NCBI GenBank assembly: GCA_018697195.1
Contig: CM031858.1
Span: 87,139,277-87,203,276 of the forward strand
From: Certhia americana
Lineage: Eukaryota > Chordata > Aves > Passeriformes > Certhiidae
Length of the DNA stretch: 64,000 nt
Direction: 5' to 3'
Shown here: piece by piece, positions 47,864 to 60,611 of the stretch
Position numbering within the stretch: position 1 is the stretch's first letter
Layout: every line of letters starts with the position of its first letter
Notes under the pieces: model-generated
What the model was told of the DNA's origin: nothing
The model's database searches: none
What the model saw: the letters and a program-made list of their open reading frames with translations, nothing else
Translations under genes and position numbers: made by a program

Positions 47864-48085
47864 ATCATAGAATCATTAAGTTTGGAAAAGATATCCAAGA
47901 TCACAACCACTTTGACTGAACACCCAATGTCCCCTAAACTATGCCACAAAGTGCCATCTTCTTGTTTATTGAATACCTCCAGGGACTCCACCATTTCCCT
48001 GGGGAACCTGTTCCAATACTTCAGCACTCTTTCAGTGAGGAATTTTTTTCCAATGGGAACATTGTCTGTTATAAAAAGATTTGAA
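47864..48085 (-). mobile_element. CR1 LINE 3' fragment, minus strand
   Basis: Begins ATCATAGAATCATTAAGTTT GGAAAAGAT, then ATACCTCCAGGGACTCCACC, CCTGGGGAACCTGTTCCAAT and CTTTCAGTGAGGAATTTTTT, the reversed 3' end of a CR1 element. Opposite-strand frames of 108 and 134 residues here are repeat-derived. Confidence 0.85.
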
Positions 48086-51000
48086 AATTTCTGCAGCACG
48101 TATGCAAGCAGACAGCATTGTGGTATAGGATAGTCTTCCATAGCTTCACAGTCCATTTTGGAGCAGTCCATTTTGATAAAACCTCTATAAACACAGTATT
48201 GTTGTCGTTGATTTTTAACTGGTAGCTGGCTCTGAGTGCTGTCTAACTATAGTAACACTGCCTCAAGCTCAGTGAACATGGACAAAATTTAAAAGTCTGT
48301 GTTTCATTTATTTAAACTTGCATAAGCATACTTATAATCCACTCCTATCTTTGTATTCTTTATAGGGAAAACATATTTATGCTTCAAATAAATATTTTCC
48401 TCAAAATGCAGAGGCTGCTGCAGAACTTCAGCTGTAAGGATGATACATACAAGCCCTTAAAAAGTGAGGCAAATAACAAATGAGAAATATGCAGTGCCAA
48501 GAGTCAAGTACTGAAAAATATAACCTCAATAAACCTTGCTTTACATAACCAGCTGTTGGAAAAGCATTTCATATGTTGAAAAGAGATTGAATAACAAAAG
48601 CTGAATCCTGTCTGCCTTTGCTACTTATACAGGTAATCTTCTGGGGACTCAGATGACTTAAATACTGTGTTATATAAATGAAACTGTAAGTTCAAACATC
48701 CTACATGGGTTTCACCACCTCTACAATATCCTAAATGCTTTTTCAGATAAATCATTTGGTCAACCTAGAATATTATATCACCAAAAATGACATATTTCAA
48801 ATGAGGATTTGTTTAAAAACCCAAACAAAATCTCTTCTGCATATCAGGTAATAGTATACATACATTGGACTCCTTGAAAATTGTGAAAAAAGAAGAAACT
48901 AGTAAGCACACATATTATCTGTGCCATAAATTCAGTGACAATACAACATGTGGTATGAATGGAATCTATTATCAAAATGCATTTCCTGGGCACCAAAGCA
49001 GAAAATATGTTATCATTTGCTGGAACCAGCGTAAGTATCTTCCAAAGATTAAAACAATCTACAAGGGAGCCTTCCTATGTCTAATGGGACTATGTGTTTA
49101 ACATTTTTCATTCTTCATGTTGATGTTTGAACTGGGTCACATACATTCCTCTTAAGGTGACAGTTTAGAACCTATTTATAGACACTCATCCTATCTGCAA
49201 CATCTTGTTTCAATTAAAATTTTATCTTGAAACAGACAGAAGGATGGAAGTCACGGGACACTGTTGTACCAGCTACTGATGATCTATTAAAAGTTTTTTC
49301 TGCCCTTTGAATGGAAGAGAAGGCTTACAGGAAAGCACCAGCTCAGAAATACTGCCCTGAAAACCTGCAAAGCCTCTCTCCACGGCAGTAGAAGGACAGT
49401 CCCAGATGCCTCCACCCCTTCCACTGGCACCACATGCAGCCCTGAGCCTTTTTTGAAGTAATCTTTTGCTCTGCAGGCCCAGTTGTTCACATGCCTTTTG
49501 CCTTTATATGCAGTGCTTTTTACCCCACTTCTCTGGGTTTTTCAGAGTGTGAGACCACTGCCTAATTTAGAATAAGCTTTTGCATTTCAGACCTTTGTTT
49601 ATCAAAGGTCTTTGTGGATTTCTCTTTCGAATGTGCTTCTGAGACACAGGCTCTTCTGAGTGTCACTGACCTCGGGAATCCTAGCTAGTTTGGGATATTT
49701 AATCTACTCCTGCATCTCTCCATTCTACTCCTGTAACTCCAGTTCATGTCTCCCAGTCCCAGTGAACTCAACCTTCCCAACAGTACTGACACTTCTCCTT
49801 TCCACGGTTCTCCTCCCTGATATGTTACCTCTGGATGACGTCCAAGTCTCCTTGGTCCCCCTTGAGGAGGACTGAGATCTCCACATTTCTGTCTGGCTGC
49901 AACTGACACGTATGGATGTGAGCAGGGTCAGGGATGAGGTAACATAGGAGGAGGAAAAAGTGTCAGAAACACCAAAAGGCCTAAAAAGATAATCTGTACA
50001 TTTACAGCTATGGCAAGAGAAAACAGCTTTCTTTCCCTTTGCATGAAAAAACAGCTTACTTCAGGCTGCATATGGTGCAGTTGACACTTTAAAATAGTTG
50101 TGCTCTTTTGAAAAAGGAAGGGAGATCTGCCTTGGGGCATCTGGAAACTCCCTCTGATTGAACTCCATTTCCACACAAGCAGACAGTACTTTAATACGTA
50201 GTGACCCTCTGCCCTCTCAAGTGAAGCTGAAATCAGCCTGCTGGTTCAAAACCCACTGGAGAAACAGTGGAGAAAACTTGCACAGTACAAATGTAAAACA
50301 AAACCCTCAACACTGCTGCTGTCAGTGCCTTCACCAAGTATTGTCAGAGGGAAGGAAGGGGATTTGGGAGCACTGCCCTGAGCTGGCGAGCACAAGCCTG
50401 GTCTCAAAACCACAGCTTCACCTCATAACAACAGGCACTCAGAGCTGCCAAAACACACAAAACACTTTTCATCCGGGCCTGAAGAATAGAGAGACACTTG
50501 GGCATCTCTACTCTCACTCGAGACTCCTGCTGCCCCAGGCCCCCCACCTCTCTTTGCCTTGTGCTGCCCTCCAAGGTCACAGCATCCCTCAGCTGACCTC
50601 GCAGCTCCTGCATCCCACAGGTGTGGGCTCTCCACAACCCAACTCTCCTTGGCAATTGCACCCATCCCATGCTGACCCAAGTGCTCATCTCCTCCTTCTG
50701 CCTCTTACATTATCCCAGACTGTGGTATTCCCTCCTGCATGCACGCACACACACACACACACACTCTCACATTTCCTTCCTCCATTTTTCTGTCTCTGAA
50801 GTCAGACAATTTTAATATTTTTATGTTAATTGCTTTTGAATAACAGCCTTTCTGGAAAACAAAAGGTTTCCCAGAGTACTGGTTTCTTTGGAAATGTTCC
50901 CATGGCTAACTACAAGCTGAAATAATAACAGTAATAGGAAAATTTCCACATAAGTATATAAGATTTTTTTTCAATAACTGGCAAAAAAAGTGGAGCTCTT

Positions 51001-52248
51001 TATGCTTGTTTGGGGTCTGAGATTCGTTTGTTTTTTGACATTTTCGAGCCAGTTTTCCCCTCCAGCCTCCTAATTCCCCCCTCCTGGCTGGACAAGGGCA
51101 CAAAGCAGAGTCTTGTTGCAATTTGCTTCAAGAAAGGGAGAGGCAGTGACCTTGTTTACCAAGAACAACCTCGTGTGTGTACAAGCAACAAGCTGTATGG
51201 AGAGGCTGCCTGTCTTGGCTGGCATTCCTCTCTTGTCAAAGACCACAGGAAATGATGGACATTTCTAAACCGGAAAAATTTGCAAGCAAGCTTGGGCTAA
51301 CCACAAGAAAATAAAGCGCACAGCAAGAATCACAAGGCTCATGGCAGAAGAGGAAAAACTGACAACTTTTGATTCATGTGCTGTTAAAGGTTATGATGCT
51401 GCCATCTAACATTATGGAAATAAAGCCACTGTTTTGAACACTAAGCAGGTAGCTGCATCAGCAAAAAAGTGCAGGGTTTGCTCTTTTTCATGTACTTGTA
51501 TGTGAGCTGGTGGTGAAATTGGGCTGGTCTCAAAGAAACAGTGACACAGGGTTGGAGAGGGCCAACTCATATGCAGAGCACTACAAGCCCTCAATTGCTT
51601 TCCTGAAGCCAGACTGTTTGGAGTACAAGCCTGCTAAAGTCAGCCTTAGTCTGGCTTCCATCTCCCTGAACTTCTGGAGTCTTTTGATGTCCCCTTCCAC
51701 CTTTAGAAAGTGAGGGTCCAACAGGCAGGGGCACAGAGCCAGCAGTCCCATTACAGTCAATGCGAGTGGGTAAAAGATGAACAACCCAATGGATACAATC
51801 CTACCTTTTTGCCTTTTGCACTGATAGTCACAAACTTGAAGATTTTCCTTTCAGTTGGTTCTTATCAGCTTGTTCCTCTGTTATGCTCCAATTCCACAGA
51901 CTGCTTAAAAATAAAAAAAGAAAAAAATAATTTAAAAGGTGTTGTAAAGGAAGGCATACATTACACACCATCTCATTTTCATGTAGGATTTTTCATACAG
52001 CACACACGTGTTTATTCACTACTAAAATATCAGAAAGAGTACAACCATCTCATATGTTGTGTTGGCAGAAAGAGAGGAAAAGCATTTCAAATCTTAGCTT
52101 CCACCAGTGACTGACATACTTTGGGGCTTGGCAAGGAAAGGAACTACTGAACAACCTTCTGCCAGTGCAGAGATTTCCCCTGAGCTGGCACTGTCATGGC
52201 TGTGCTGGGGGGTCTCTACACATGGGGCTTCCAGGAAAGAGGGGAGAA
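48086..52248. other. Intergenic DNA, no gene seen
   Basis: AT-rich to about 49.2 kb, then mixed. The longest frame is 213 residues on + (50158-50799). It spans the CA microsatellite, so its His/Thr-rich end is repeat-encoded; it has no recognisable domain. Confidence 0.55.
50746..50764. repeat. (CA)n microsatellite
   Basis: Nineteen bases of alternating C and A preceded by GCACG and followed by TCTCAC. Confidence 0.9.
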
Positions 52249-52340
52249 ATCACAGAAGTAAAGGACCCTTAAGGTGATCTAGTTCTGTCCCCCTGCCATG
52301 GCCAGAGACACCTTCTATTAGACCAGGTTGCTCAGAGGGA
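52249..52340 (-). mobile_element. Short CR1 LINE 3' fragment, minus strand
   Basis: ATCACAGAAGTAAAGGACCC, then TGATCTAGTTCTGTCCCCCT, CCATGGCCAGAGACACCTTC and AGACCAGGTTGCTCAGAGG match the reversed CR1 end. Only about 90 bases remain. Confidence 0.75.
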
Positions 52341-52646
52341 AGAAGGTTTTGCTCATTCATACCCACCTTCGTACCAGTGATCCCATGGCATGCACAGGGT
52401 GGAGGAAGATAAAGCAGAGAAGCACATTGGTACTCGGTGCTTTACAAATCTTTACCTTCTGACAGGGCTGCATGGCTTCACTAAGGTTCCCCAGCACACT
52501 GTCACATAGTGTGGGTGCTGGAAAGAAAGTTTCTGTGCCCTCCACCAAAGTTTTGTCATGACCAATTCTCTTAAATCACAAAGGGCACAAAAATGAAAGA
52601 AGAAAGGAGCCCAAAGGGGAAGAAATAACAGGAGTACTTGCAAGAT

Positions 52647-52663
52647 GAGAGAGAGAGAGAGAG
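52647..52663. repeat. (GA)n microsatellite
   Basis: Seventeen bases of alternating G and A. Confidence 0.9.
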
Positions 52664-52854
52664 CACACTGGCAAGCAACAGCTGTTACCAAATAAGCCCA
52701 AAAAGGCTGCAGCTGCTTGTTTTTCTCTAGGTTTAAAGCAACAGCTTGCAGGAAGGAGTTTTGCTGGAACTTTTCAGGGGGCCAAAGATCCAGGGAGGGA
52801 CCATTAGTTATTTTCAGTGTGGAATATTAGCACAATCAACAAAACCCAGAAGCC

Positions 52855-53083
52855 ATCATAGAATGATTTGGGTTGGAAAGGACCCAAAATATCATCTAGT
52901 TCCAACTCCCTAACTATGGGCAGAAACACCTTCCACTAGATCAGGTTGTTCAGGGCTTTATCGGCCTGGCCTTGAACACTTCCAGAGATGGACCATCTAC
53001 AGCTTCTCTGGGAAACCTGTTCCAGTGCCTCACCTCACAGTGTTTTTACTCTTTTCCAAAAGTATTTTCTGTATTCAGTGAGA
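52855..53083 (-). mobile_element. CR1 LINE 3' fragment, minus strand
   Basis: ATCATAGAATGATTTGGGTT GGAAAGGACCC, then CTTCCACTAGATCAGGTTGT, CCTGGCCTTGAACACTTCCA and GGGAAACCTGTTCCAGTGCC are the reversed CR1 3' end. It lies about 0.5 kb from the previous fragment in the same orientation; each has its own 3' terminus, so they are separate insertions. Confidence 0.85.
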
Positions 53084-56000
53084 GCCTTGGTCTGCCTGCT
53101 AAGTAAAACTTTCATGAGGTATGTGAAGCTGCCTATCTTGATTCCATCTACAGTGAAAATGCAGAAGACTTCCCTGTGAGTCAGGTGAAAATATGGTTTC
53201 TAAAATGGGGATACATACAAACAGTATTTTGAGACTAAGCCAGCTGTTAGAAAGGAGTTTCCATTTCCTTAGACATCCAGTGTTTGCACCACGTTAAAAA
53301 AGAGACAAACAGCTTGCCACAAGCCACAATGCTTGTTTGACACCCACTGCCTGTGTGTGCACCCAGATTTGAGTGCTGACAGAATGGTAAGGCACAAGAG
53401 CATCACCTGTGTCTAACCAGCACCTTCTGCTGGGATTTGTGTTAGAACAGCATCCAAAAAGCACTCAGGAAAAATTCCCCACCCGTAACTACTGAACTAT
53501 GTTTTCTCTGCTTATTCTGGTAGAAACTGGGTATGGACAGACAGATGCTGCAGGCTCTGGTACTGTTTTTACAGCAGACTATTTACACAGACCTCGGGGT
53601 CTATATTCCCAAAGGTATTCAGGCATCTTGCATACACTGCAGTCATAGGGGGCAGCTTCCCATCTGCTACAGGTCCCTATTGCAGTAGTGGCTTTCTCCT
53701 TTTGTATCCCAAAACCCAGGGGGTTGATATCAATGTATATCTTACATTTTATGTCTCTGAGTGTCATTTACAGTAAAGGTAGATCCTCAAGATATGAAAC
53801 AGGTAGGTGAAAGTTGGAGGGAAGAGTGAACTGATATGACAAATATTTGGGAGCCTGAGGTTATAAGCATGCAGCTGCTGAGTAAAAAAGCTTTATTCAT
53901 TCAGAGATGGAAAAAATAAACAGAAAAATCAATACACTATCCCTCCATGCTGCACATACTCAGATTAAAATAATTAAAATGTATCTTTCTGTCTCCTGCA
54001 CAACTTTAACAAAGCATAAATGGACTGTGCTCTTCTTCTGTTCTGGAGGAATGGGGGAGGTAGGAGGGATGAATTAGTGTTGAACACCAAAATGGGTGAA
54101 GTAGCCACTTCAGCTCTGCAAGCTAGCATGAAGCAGTGTGAGATGACCATCAGCCATGTGTAAGCACCAGGTTGACTCCTGGCTGAGTTAAATTCCAGCA
54201 TGCAGAGAGCACAGAGGGATAGGCTGCTGCTGCTGCTGCAGATGTATCTACACAGCAGAGATGCACACTTACTGCAAAGCAGGGAAATGCTGGTCAGGCC
54301 TGGACACATGCAGAGATTGAAAGCAGAGAGGGACTTCAGTGTAACTATCTTCATCATTGTAGGATTTTGCCCTTAATCTCCCCCACTTGCCAAGAGAAGC
54401 TACAGCCAACTCAAGTTATTTAAGTTGGGGCTGTCTATGTGCTGTCAGCAAACTGTTTGAAGTTCTTGCTATTGAGGGATAAGCAGCTTTTATGCAGAAA
54501 AACCTGGCACTTCAAAACTTTTAAAAATTCAGACATCACACAAGGAAGTCTTTAAAAGCTGCCACTGATAGAGATATTGTGTAAAGAACAACTGCTTTTT
54601 CCTCAAACAGCAGGGAGGTAAAGAAATGGCACTCTCTTCTCCTAGTGTGCTGAAAGCAGCTATGGGCTAAACCTGTCAATTTAAAAGAGAAACTGAAGGT
54701 AAATGCAAAAATCCAAAAATGTTTGGATGGCATACATATAAAAAAAAAGCTTGTCAGTATTTTCAAGTAATTATTATTGTATATGGAAAGTAATGAGTGC
54801 TCAGCCCTCTGAGACTGAGTTACTGAATTATCTCAGCTTTGGACACAACAGTGTGTTATTAATTATTGGTTACAGGCAGCTCGAAGAGTGCTACAGTACA
54901 GATAACCCTGACCAGCTCTCCTGCGCACACTCAGACATGTGAGGAGTAAGCAGTGTCTGCTCTGTGCCCTTACCTTACTGGAAATCAGTCCTTTATTAGT
55001 CTGGTGAAAGCCCAAATCTTTTCAAGGACACACATGAATCATGTTCCATCTGTGTGCTATATACGTATTCTGCTATTTAATTTATTGCACTTTCACTTAA
55101 TATTGCAAACAGGAAAACTGAGTTAGGAAGTTTGGGAACTTCTTTTATGTCATGGACTAAAAAAATACTTAAAGCAGCACATCAGTTCCTGTATTGAACA
55201 ATAGACTAATAAATTCTAGTATTGCATATGCTATATAGTAAAATTTAACAATCCCTTATTCTTTAGATTAAGTGTCTCCTCACACAAAGTACACCCTGAA
55301 GCACTCAGCAACAATATTTTTATCATTTCTCCAGGTTCTTATATGGCTCCCATCACTGCGGCACCTGCTTTTATGGTAGCTGTGAAATACAGAGCCATAG
55401 AATCTAATATGGAATCAGAACAAGGAAACATTGTTTGTCCAACTACTATACAAGCCAACAGGGGAAACTCAGCTAGAATTCCAGTGAGCTCCTAGCTCTT
55501 TTTATGATGCTGGATCAGTTGACTTTTACTTCATTGATCACAAATTGCTATTGTTAAGATTAAGTATAAGAATCATCTGGAAGAAAGTTACCGTTTTGTG
55601 AGAGACTTTGTTTTGCAGAGAAGAAGGGAAGAGAAGAGTGTGATTCCCATCTCTTCTCTTACAAACCCCACAAAACAGACAATATTTGTCTTGCTGTCAA
55701 CCATCAATTGGTATGAGTCACTTCTAACTTTGCTTCTGAAAAAAAAGGAAAGGAGAAATGAGAAGCGCACACAGAAGTAAGTGCACGTACATCCCATCTG
55801 TCATGACCTGCCTCTCAGAACAAAATGGTTTTATCTCCTCAGGGAAGGACCACTTCATTTTGCCCCCACAGTCATTAACATCTTCAGAAAGTAAATACAA
55901 GAGACAGCACTGGGCATTGTTTTGTACTCTGCAGGGATATGATTGATGGTACAAGACTGTGGAAGAATCAAGACTGTGAGAACATAAAGCTTTTGTATGC

Positions 56001-59000
56001 CCCTTTCTCTTGTGAATGTGCACTTTAGTTATGAACATGCTCAGGTGTTCTAATCTCAGTCAAAATCAGGAGTTTTACCTCTGAGGAATCATTCATGCGA
56101 ACAGGATGAAACAGCCAATGTGTGGGGCTGAGGTGCAGCTCTTCTTGCAGCGGCAGAACAGCAGACAGGCACCTGCTACAGAGAGTGGAGGTGCACAGAG
56201 ATTGTGTGGAAAGTAACCTCAGAGCTGAGAACAAGTGGATGAGAGGTAACATGGGGTGGTGTCCCCTTGGCAAGAGGGAGGTGTAGGGAGCAGTATGTGC
56301 AAGAGAGAAGGGAAGATGGGAGTAAAATGGACATGATATAAAATCAGACTGGGAACACTGATTGCCTAGAGAAGAACAGCTGCTGTGCATATGGAGATGC
56401 CTTAAGGCTTCCCCTAGGAAAGATTCCCCAGGAACCTCCACAACAGACAGGCTGCAGCAGTCAACCATATGACCAGTAGGTCAATGGAAACACAGAAAAG
56501 TTCCCCTCCCAGATTCACCTCAATCAGCCATGGACAATTCCCACAAGCAACATAACTTTGTCAAGGATCAGTCTTGGCTTTCACGAGTGTCTCAGACAAA
56601 CTCTTAGTCTGCAAAATACAGGAAGCCTAAACAACAAGACAGAGAAAGAGTCACCCACCAGAGCAAACGTGAGGTCTGGGCCAGGAGGTGTTTAGCAGGA
56701 ACATTATGAAAGGTCTGAAAACATGCAGAAGCAAACATGGGGCTTGAGACAGAAACAGTGTTTGTGCTGTAAGTGCTGGATTTATGTGTGTGTTTTAGAC
56801 AAGACATCTCTCATGTGCTGTAGTAAGCTCTAGGGTGACCAGCCTGTACATGAAATCTGTCTTACTGGATGAAAATAGAGGCCAGAATCTTCTTAGTTCA
56901 TCCACTGAAATGTCAAGGAGCAAGTGGAAAAGGAGATGTTCCTTCATAGGAAAGATATCTTTCTGACAGTGTCACTTCACAAAGATGTCAAAATGAGACA
57001 GGGAAAACACCTGCAGTAGTGTCTGTTTCTGAGGAAGGGGAGAGAGGAGGAGAAGGGGCTGACAGATGCCATTTTGATAGTAACTTTTCTGTGTCTGAGT
57101 TACCAGGCCACCCATGGATGTAGGTGATGCCCATGCTGACAGACATTGATGAAGGGTGAAGTAAGTGAAGGAGGCACAGGTTCTGCAGCACCCAGGATTG
57201 CCCAGAGTCAAGCACTCAGGGTGAGAGAGCACAACAGAAGTCTAGACCTGCTGTGGCTGTCAGAGCTCCCTTGTCTAGGGAATTAGGTCCCACCTCTGCT
57301 CCAGAGCTATGGAGGGTTACACTTAGAAACAGCTCTGCACAGGCAAGGGACAATCCACAGTTTACACGGTCCCAAAAATTAACATTTGCTATTCCTTAGC
57401 TTGTTTTTGAGATTTTATTGTGGCACCCTAAGTGGCTAGAGGAGAGACTTCTTCTAAGGCCCTGGTGCTCACCCTGTTTACCCCCAGTTCTGATGTGGCA
57501 GCTGTGGGGAGGGAGAAGCTGGGAATTTCATCTCCACTGCAAGGTGACTGCATGGTGGAGAGGAAGAAGCACGTGGGGATGAGGGTCATGGGACTTCAGG
57601 GACTTTGCTATTTGTATGGTTTGGGTCACTGCTTCTAGACAAGAGCCTGTTTCAGAATCAGCGACATGACCTCCCTCCTGCCCTTCACTGGGTCTGGTCA
57701 CTGTCTCAGCCACACCAACTGGGAGCAGTCTTTTTCTGACCTCAGGACTCAGCCTATGTGACAGAGGGGAAATAAAGTGATAGAAGTTCCTACTTCTTCC
57801 AGAGCTTGGCTCAGAAGGTAAAAAAAAAGTAGAATCCCTGTGACTCTCTCCTATCCTCTAATGCTGGCACCCTTCCTCCCTGGTGAATTCAGGGTGGGGG
57901 GAAATAAAAAATGATCAAAATAGTCTGGGTAAGCCTGTGTGTCTTTTTACCGCAAACACCTTCTGTTCTGGCCTATGCAGTTGCTTTCACAGCTGGAAAG
58001 GGAATATTTTTTTTACCTTAAATAAAAATTAAAAAAATGGCTGGACTTTTTTCAGTGTCCTCCAGGGAGCTTCAGGAAGCCACATGAAACTAAAATGCTC
58101 TCCATCACACCTCTGTCACCTTTCCACAGCTCCCTGTGTGTCATTGTGAATTAAGTTATGTTGGTTACACTTACAATTTTTCACAGGACATAACTCATTG
58201 AAGGTAAACACATGGAAAACCTCCAGCTTTGGTAGCAATTAACAGAGACATCTTGATGGTGAAACCACATGTTTCCTCAGGCCTGGCCCAGGGCATTCTG
58301 CCGTAGTGTGCCTGCACCATGCTCCAAATTTTGAGGTGAGCCTCAAAAGACACTCTCTACTGCCTGCCTCAGAGGCTGGATGAGAAGGTATAAGGGGAAG
58401 CTGAAACCTGTTACAGCAGAGATTCTGCTTTCAGCACAGGAGATGTCAGGGTTCAGAGCCCTGCAAGGACACAGACAGGAGGGAACAGAAAGTGTGTGCT
58501 CGCTCCCTATAAAGCACTCCTCAGCTATCAGGCATTTCCTATCATGTTCTCCCACCAGAGCAGACAATCCCTCCAGTAAGCTGGGTGACCAGTGTGGTCC
58601 TTCCAGCCTGCTTCTCCTCACTGGCTCTTCCCATGCAGGGCTCAGCTCCTTCATCTGCCTTCCTTCAGAGGCACTGTTCATTGTCCAGAGAAGTTCTCTG
58701 GGTTTTGTTTTCCTTCCTTGCTGGTGTCCCCCACATGGCTCAGGCCTTACACCATCCCAGCCCAGGAGCAGCCCGCATGGAAGCACAGACAAGACTCTTT
58801 TGCAAGGACTAAACATTGCAGTCAAAGCCTCTGAACAATTCATGTGGCTTATTCCTGAGGAAAGGTGTGGCAGGGAGAGATGTGGCCATGGCTGCTCACT
58901 TTCCATGTGGATATTCAAATAGAGAAAATTTCCTTACCCATGCAGATGTGTAGACAGGGTGGTTAACAAGACCTTCATTAAGACAGGGCTGGAGGACTGA

Positions 59001-60148
59001 GCACTTTACATTTTCTCCCTCTTTTCATTGCATTATTTTGAAGAGACAAGTGTTTAAATATACTGGAACTAACCCCGACCTCATACCAGTACAACTTGGA
59101 CTTCACTGACGTGTATTTCCATTTATACTGGAAGAAGAAAAAACAGAATCACTTTCTACTCATAACAGCACTACAAAGATGAGAAGAAAAAGGACTGTGA
59201 GTTTCTCCAAGACTAAGTTGTCATAGCAGCATAATTACATTTGAGTCTACTTTGTACAAAAGCAGACTGCCAGAACCTCATTTTGGAGGGAGAATTGCTG
59301 TCAGGAGGAAAGGGGAGGGCTGTGCTGCTCTGACTAAATTGTGTTAGACAGCAAACAGCAAACTGGATCTGCATCTCCCTACAAATGAACCTCCTTGTAT
59401 GAAAACTAGCAGGCCATTTTCATCTGTTGTGAATTCAGAAGGAGATCACATGAAACATTTTTTTCACCGAGTTTGAGGGAAGTATATAAAATTTTAAACT
59501 ACAGAGCATAACAATCTATTAATTATAGATGCAAGCAGTGTTTTTCAGAGGTTACATTGTCACTGAATTAAAATTTAAACAATGATGAATTGCTGAGATA
59601 AGTAACTGTTGAATAAATGATTTCAGTAATCATGTAAATGATGGCTTCCCTGACCATCAGCATACAATCCCCTTTTTAGATGCTCTGATTGTGTAAAAAA
59701 ACCCTAAACAGAATATCCAGAAAAGACAAATCAAACAAAAATGCACCTCTATTGCTTATTCTCTGGTAAGCATACAGGCTGGCTGCTCATGCAGGTTTTC
59801 ATGGCATACCTCAAAGCGAGATTTCTCATGGATGCCAGCTCTGGCAATTTTGTACACCTCTTTGCATCTTGGCAAACTATCCTAAGGAGAGACATTTTCT
59901 CACTGTAACATGGCCATATTCACCACATGTACAGTGTTTCGTGGAGGTTAGGAGACTAGCTTTACTGCACACACCTAAAATGAGCATCACAAAACCCTCG
60001 GCAGCAGCTGCTGGGGTGGAAGTTGAAGGCAGCATGTCCCCTTTTCTTCTGAAAACCTCATGCCCTTCTGCACTGGTAACCTTGAGTCAGCACATCAGGA
60101 CAATGGATACTTAGTGCTGTCAGGGCAATTTCTTTCAACAACTTTAAA
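53084..60148. other. Intergenic DNA, no gene seen
   Basis: About 7 kb with many short frames and no recognised exon. Items of note are a CTG/CTGCAG-rich spot near 54226-54241 and overlapping frames of 191 (-) and 180 (+) residues at 58.34-58.92 kb, neither with a known domain. Confidence 0.55.
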
Positions 60149-60611
60149 ATCATAGAGTCAGAGAATGAGAATCATGGAATGGTAGGAAGGGACCTTAAAG
60201 ATCAACTAATTCCAACCCCTCTGCCAAGGGTAGGGATGCCACCTGCTAGACCAGGTTGTTCAAAGTCCCATCCAACTTGGCCTTGGACACTTTCAGGGAT
60301 GGTGCATCAACAGCTTCTCTAGGTATCATGTTCCAGCGTCTAACCATGCTCACAATAATTTCTTCCTAATATCCAATCTAAACCAACTCTCTTTTAGTTT
60401 GAAGCCATCCCCCCTCATCCATTTCAGGACCTTGCTAAAAATTCCACTCTGTCTCTCTTTATACCCCCTTTATGTACTGGAAGTAGCAATAGGGACTTGA
60501 CAGAACTTTCTTTACTCCAAACTGAACAACCCCAACTCTCTAGCCTGTCTGCACAGAAGAGGTGTTCCTCCACCCTGTGATCATCATCTTGGCCCTTCTC
60601 TGGACTCACTC
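60149..60611 (-). mobile_element. CR1 LINE 3' fragment, minus strand, longest of the downstream set
   Basis: From ATCATAGAGTCAGAGAATGA through GGAAGGGACCTTAAAGATCA, CTAGACCAGGTTGTTCAAAG, CTTGGACACTTTCAGGGATG, TTCTTCCTAATATCCAATCT, GAACAACCCCAACTCTCTAG and CTTCTCTGGACTCACTC the sequence follows a reversed CR1 3' region over about 460 bases. No intact reverse-transcriptase frame remains. Confidence 0.9.

Noticed and set aside
47767..48171. A 134-residue minus-strand protein
   Set aside because: It overlaps the CR1 3' fragment and translates the repeat.
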